Source: JAEXOD01 sp963663265 (GTDB taxonomy: Bacteria > Bacteroidota > Ignavibacteria > Ignavibacteriales > Melioribacteraceae). Taken from it: a stretch of DNA of 64,000 nt. Shown in pieces: positions 60,858 to 64,000 of this stretch (position 1 is the first letter of the stretch; each line of letters starts with the position of its first letter). The notes below the pieces were generated by a model that was not told where the DNA came from, did not search any database, and was given only the letters and a program-made list of their open reading frames with translations. Location: contig CAXXXM010000002.1 in assembly GCA_963663265.2 (NCBI GenBank), forward strand, positions 1,736,001 to 1,800,000. Direction: 5' to 3'. The position numbers were made by a program, and so were the translations under genes.

Positions 60858-61403
60858 AGGTACTTTATATTGAATAGAGTATAAAAAATAGTTTGTGTTA
60901 TAATTATTAAAGGTAAGTCCATAGTTTAAACCAATCCCAATTGATGAAGACTTTGGACTTTCTTTTTTTAACTTAATGTTTGCAGCAAGACCAATATTAA
61001 AACCAAAACTTCTATTTGTCTGAAATCTAAATATTTTGTCGTAAACAAATATTCCCCCAATAGATTCTTCTAACCATAAATTATCTCCAGCCTTTTGATA
61101 AGTTACGGCACTTAAGCCAAAAGAAAGCAAGTATGAGTAAAATTTACCATCCCCATTGCTTGGCAAAAAATAATCGTATTTTTTTGCGTACAAAGCCGAA
61201 ATTCTGAAATCAATATTATCCCAAATATTTGGATAAAAATCAAAATACGAACTAAAAGAAATAACCGTTTGATTGGGAGAATTTGACGAAATAGAACCTG
61301 TACCAATAGAAAACCCAATTTTACTATTTAATTCTTCTGCTTTAATGGAAATTGAAATAACAGAAATAAAAATAAAAATTAAGACTTTCTTTTGTAGTAA
61401 CAT
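60852..61403 (-). CDS. Small outer-membrane beta-barrel protein
   Basis: The protein of 183 residues (from ATG 61403; a TTG at 61412 is an alternative) has a signal peptide MLLQKKVLIFIFISVISISIKA. About eight alternating strands follow (IGFSIGTGSI, TVISFSSYFDFY, IDFRISALYAKKY, SYLLSFGLSAVTY, FGFNIGLAANIKLKK, IGIGLNYGLTF, FLYSIQYKVPL), as in OmpW/OmpA-like small barrels. Function is unknown. Its start overlaps the end of the cupin gene by 25 bases, so the two are coexpressed. Its stop overlaps the convergent aromatic-pathway gene by six bases. Confidence 0.65.
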   Translation of the reverse strand: MLLQKKVLIFIFISVISISIKAEELNSKIGFSIGTGSISSNSPNQTVISFSSYFDFYPNIWDNIDFRISALYAKKYDYFLPSNGDGKFYSYLLSFGLSAVTYQKAGDNLWLEESIGGIFVYDKIFRFQTNRSFGFNIGLAANIKLKKESPKSSSIGIGLNYGLTFNNYNTNYFLYSIQYKVPL

Positions 61404-61708
61404 GTAAGCCAAAATGTTTTAGTTTCGGTTGATGTAAAAATTACTTTGTGTTTAACATGTTTTTCTATTATTAAATAATCTCCTTCGTTGAGTTCAACTA
61501 TTGAACCGTCTTCAAACATCAATTTTGCAAAACCTTTTAATAGAAGGACAAATTCATCTTCGTCTTGGTCATACCAAAAATCATTGGGAGTAGTATGTCC
61601 CTCAGAAATTATACGTTCAATCCTGAAATTATCCTCAGAAATAATGTCTTCAAAGTATTCTTTTTTAGAATTAACTTGCAAAACCGAAAAAATATTTTTA
61701 ATATCCAT
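61379..61708 (-). CDS. Small cupin-domain protein
   Basis: The 109-residue protein is a single cupin fold. Motif 1 is G-x5-DFWYDQDEDEFVLLLKGFAKLMFEDG and motif 2 is ELNEGDYLIIEKHVKHKVIFT. Motif 1 lacks the usual HxH pair (W-Y-D-Q-D-E-D-E instead), while motif 2 keeps H at 88-91. So metal binding may use Asp/Glu/His or be lost. Small cupins of this sort are often fusidic-acid-resistance-like or phosphoribosylaminomonophosphate-type proteins with unknown ligands. It shares a transcript with the outer-membrane protein. Confidence 0.8.
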   Translation of the reverse strand: MDIKNIFSVLQVNSKKEYFEDIISEDNFRIERIISEGHTTPNDFWYDQDEDEFVLLLKGFAKLMFEDGSIVELNEGDYLIIEKHVKHKVIFTSTETKTFWLTCYYKRKS

Positions 61709-61820
61709 TTTTACTCGAAATTTTATTATACCAAAATAAATAATATTGTGTTATTTTAAAACTTAATTATATTTAAATGTTGATTCGAAAACCAGTAGAA
61801 AAAATACGAAATTATCGGAT

Positions 61821-62234
61821 ATGTTAATGATTAAAATAGAATTATTAAACCAACTTGAACAGTTAGCTAAATTAGCCGAAGTGATTGAAACATTTGGTGA
61901 AGAAAACAACCTTCCAATGAATGTGGTTTTTGATATTAATTTATCGTTAGATGAACTTGTAACAAATATTATTTTATATGGATATAACGATAAAAATACG
62001 CATAAAATTGAAGTAATTTTAGAAAAAGAGGGGAATAATATTGAGATAACCCTTATTGATGATGGTCAAGAATTTGATCCTACAAAAAAAGAAAAACCCA
62101 ATTTAGATTTAGAAGTTGAAGATAAGGGTATTGGTGGGCTTGGTATCCATTTTGTTAAAACCAAAATGGATGAAATAAAATACAAAAGAGAAGAAAATAA
62201 AAATATACTAACGCTAAAAAAAATAATAAATTAA
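61821..62234 (+). CDS. RsbW/SpoIIAB-like anti-sigma serine kinase (HATPase_c_2)
   Basis: The 137-residue protein is a GHKL ATPase of the anti-sigma regulatory kinase type. The N-box is SLDELVTNIILYGY, the G1 box DDGQEFDP, and the G2 box GGLGIHFVKTKMDEI. Such kinases phosphorylate a STAS-domain antagonist on serine and bind a sigma factor or another partner. The ATG at 61827 is an equally possible start. A STAS protein gene follows after 14 bases, which confirms a partner-switching pair. Confidence 0.9.
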   Translation: MLMIKIELLNQLEQLAKLAEVIETFGEENNLPMNVVFDINLSLDELVTNIILYGYNDKNTHKIEVILEKEGNNIEITLIDDGQEFDPTKKEKPNLDLEVEDKGIGGLGIHFVKTKMDEIKYKREENKNILTLKKIIN

Positions 62235-62248
62235 TAAATGGTGGAAAA

Positions 62249-62569
62249 ATGACTATTAATGTAGAAAAAAAAGACAAATACAGTATTATAAGTATAGCTG
62301 GCAGATTGGATGCAAGCACATCAGGTGAATTTGAAGAACAGTTGGTTAAAAAACTTGACGAAGGTGAGGTTGATATTGTAATAAATTTTGCTGATTTGGA
62401 TTATATTTCAAGTTCGGGCTTGCGAGTATTGTTAGTAGGAGCAAAAAAAATAAAAGCTGCTAACAAAAAAATGGTTCTTGCCGGTTTAAAAAAGCATATT
62501 TACGAAGTATTTGAAATTGCAGGATTTACTCCAATTTTTGAAATAGTTGACTCAATTGCAAATTTATAG
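62249..62569 (+). CDS. STAS-domain anti-sigma factor antagonist (RsbV/SpoIIAA-like)
   Basis: The 106-residue protein is a single STAS domain: IISIAGRLDASTSGEFEEQL, then INFADLDYISSSGLRVLLVGAKKIK, then MVLAGLKKHIYEVFEIAGFTPIFEI. The serine expected to be phosphorylated is Ser55 in ISSSGLR. Unphosphorylated, it would bind the kinase encoded just upstream and free that kinase's partner. GGTGGAAAA lies before the ATG. The next gene starts nine bases after its stop and encodes another kinase-like domain, so all three act together. Confidence 0.92.
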   Translation: MTINVEKKDKYSIISIAGRLDASTSGEFEEQLVKKLDEGEVDIVINFADLDYISSSGLRVLLVGAKKIKAANKKMVLAGLKKHIYEVFEIAGFTPIFEIVDSIANL

Positions 62570-62578
62570 GTAAAAGCT

Positions 62579-64000
62579 ATGACTGAAAAGCTGAAATCTG
62601 AAAGTGAGCTATCGGTAGTTATTGCAACAATACAAATTGAAGCGAACAAAACCTACATACCGGCATTGACCGGTTTTGTAAGTGGTATAGCAGAAAAATT
62701 TCAGCTTAGCAGAGAAGAACGAATAAAATTAGAACTTATTACAGAAGAAGCTGCTTTAAGTATAATTGAAAATTCTTTTAGTAAGGGTCAAAAAGGGTTT
62801 TATGAAGTGGCTGTTAAGTATCTTCCCGGCAAATTAAAAATATGTTTTGTTGATAAAGGGGAACCGTTTGATTTTGAAGGACATATTGATGATAACGAAA
62901 ATATTGGGGCAATTTTAATTAAAGCTTTTGCCGATGAAATTAGTTTTAATAATTTGGGTAAAGATGGCAAGGAAATAATAGTTACAAAAAAAATTCCACT
63001 CCAAGCGTTTAATAGTGAGAATATTGAGCAAAATTCAGCATCAAAATACGAAGATGTTTGTAACGATGATTTGGTTTATCAGTTTATGCAGCCCGAGCAG
63101 GCATTAGAATTTACACAATTTGTTTTTAAGAATTATGAGTATAATTATCCTAACGATGGTGTTTATTACCCTGAAATACGAAAAGAATTGTTAGAAATTG
63201 GAGCACTTGATGCTTGTGTTGTACTGAATAAAAAGAATGAAATTATAGGACATATTGCTCTAAAATTAAATAATCCCGATTCAATGGTTGGCGAGTTATG
63301 CGAAGTAATAATAGATAAAAAATATCGCTCTAATAAAATATGTACTGCAATGAAGGAGTTTTTATTTAATTATTCTATGGAAATGGGGCTTTATGGAGTT
63401 TATTACAACGTTTGCTTTTTAGAAAAATTTCAACAGAATGAGGCTCCATTATCAGAATCTGTTGAGGTTGCCTTTTTGCTTTTTGATAACTCCTTAGATA
63501 ATATTTTATATTATAAAAAACTGAATAATAGCCCCGATTTAACTATCTATCCCCCTTTGCATCACCAAAATATTGTAAACCAAATTTACAAACGCTTAAA
63601 TATTAAGCGTATTATGCTTGCTGCTGATTTGAAATCGTTATTATTACATCTGCCTCAACAGACTAACTTGTTGTTAACTATCTCGTCGGAAACAAAAACA
63701 GCTTTAATAGATATTGTTGAATATGGTAATGACTTTATTGTTAAAATTAAATCGTTGTTAGGTGAGTTGACTAACAACCAAATTCTAAATGTAATAATAG
63801 ACCTGCCTTTAAGCAATCCGGTAACACAAGTAAATTGTGCAATTTTAGAAGCAGAAGGGTTTTTCTTCTCGGGAGTTTTACCCGAATATCAAAAAACCGG
63901 AGACGTGCTTAGACTTCAATATATTTCCGGTGATATTCCCAAAAAAACAAAGGCAGTAATATCGGAGTTTGGGAGTGAGCTTTTGAATTATATTTATGAA
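62579..64000 (+). CDS. HATPase-GNAT fusion protein (partial, runs off right edge)
   Basis: The frame opens with ATG at 62579 and stays open to the window edge (474 codons, no stop). The first 150 residues resemble an RsbW-type GHKL ATPase: LELITEEAALSIIENSF matches the N-box and FVDKGEPFDF the G1 box, but the G2 glycines are poor (NIGAILIKAFADEISF). The region 165-310 looks like a GNAT acetyltransferase (GALDACVVLNKKNEIIGHIAL, ELCEVIIDKKYRSNKICTAMKEFLF). A further alpha/beta region follows. It is the third gene of the partner-switching unit and could be the output or sensor of the switch. Confidence 0.75.
   Translation, partial: MTEKLKSESELSVVIATIQIEANKTYIPALTGFVSGIAEKFQLSREERIKLELITEEAALSIIENSFSKGQKGFYEVAVKYLPGKLKICFVDKGEPFDFEGHIDDNENIGAILIKAFADEISFNNLGKDGKEIIVTKKIPLQAFNSENIEQNSASKYEDVCNDDLVYQFMQPEQALEFTQFVFKNYEYNYPNDGVYYPEIRKELLEIGALDACVVLNKKNEIIGHIALKLNNPDSMVGELCEVIIDKKYRSNKICTAMKEFLFNYSMEMGLYGVYYNVCFLEKFQQNEAPLSESVEVAFLLFDNSLDNILYYKKLNNSPDLTIYPPLHHQNIVNQIYKRLNIKRIMLAADLKSLLLHLPQQTNLLLTISSETKTALIDIVEYGNDFIVKIKSLLGELTNNQILNVIIDLPLSNPVTQVNCAILEAEGFFFSGVLPEYQKTGDVLRLQYISGDIPKKTKAVISEFGSELLNYIYE

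Overview
The window is AT-rich DNA from a Gram-negative bacterium of the Bacteroidota/Chlorobiota group, most likely class Ignavibacteria. The evidence is several secreted proteins ending in a type IX secretion C-terminal domain with the signature QN(Y/F)PNPFNP, a PorV/PorQ-family outer-membrane protein, a TonB-dependent receptor with a carboxypeptidase-like N-terminal domain, and a membrane-bound NrfHA nitrite reductase. No rRNA, tRNA, CRISPR array or phage genes were recognised. Genes are short, tightly spaced operons separated by unusually repeat-rich intergenic blocks.

Layout. 1-6.5 kb: a secreted CBM9-like protein (cut by the edge), a MetX-like hydrolase with a GNAT acetyltransferase, a VanY-type peptidase, a HEAT-repeat protein, a membrane metallophosphoesterase and a DUF2202 lipoprotein. 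6.7-8.1 kb: an atypical thioredoxin/thioredoxin-reductase pair. 8.9-12.7 kb: a giant multidomain T9SS surface protein. 13-15.6 kb: an unknown protein and a PAS histidine kinase. 15.8-27.4 kb: a very divergent peptide-type ABC importer (unknown lipoprotein, membrane-anchored binding protein, unknown secreted protein, DppB-like and DppC-like permeases, fused DppDF-like ATPase) split by 3.2 kb of tandem repeats that carry an intact IS3-family element. 28-34 kb: an ECF sigma factor, a receiver-histidine kinase hybrid, and an acyl-CoA ligase/YCII/fucose-isomerase-like operon. 35-43.8 kb: a TonB receptor, a large T9SS-type protein and a PorV-family protein in one operon, then another T9SS protein. 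44.7-48.2 kb: a WG-repeat protein and NrfHA. 49-55.7 kb: an FG-GAP T9SS protein, ClpB, a cold-shock protein and a PLP decarboxylase. 55.8-64 kb: a metalloprotease/propeller/barrel protein, a trifunctional chorismate mutase-prephenate dehydratase-DAHP synthase, an outer-membrane protein, a cupin and an RsbW/RsbV-like partner-switching cluster that runs off the right edge.

The strongest candidates for something undescribed are the divergent ABC importer with its two unknown accessory proteins, the trifunctional aromatic-pathway fusion, and the intergenic repeat system. That system combines four things: inverted doublets of REP-like hairpins, hairpins with a constant leader and covarying stems, a composite repeat present in three places, and degenerate tandem repeats that keep a strict seven-base period while their sequence changes. 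All assignments come from reading the sequence; no database search was run.
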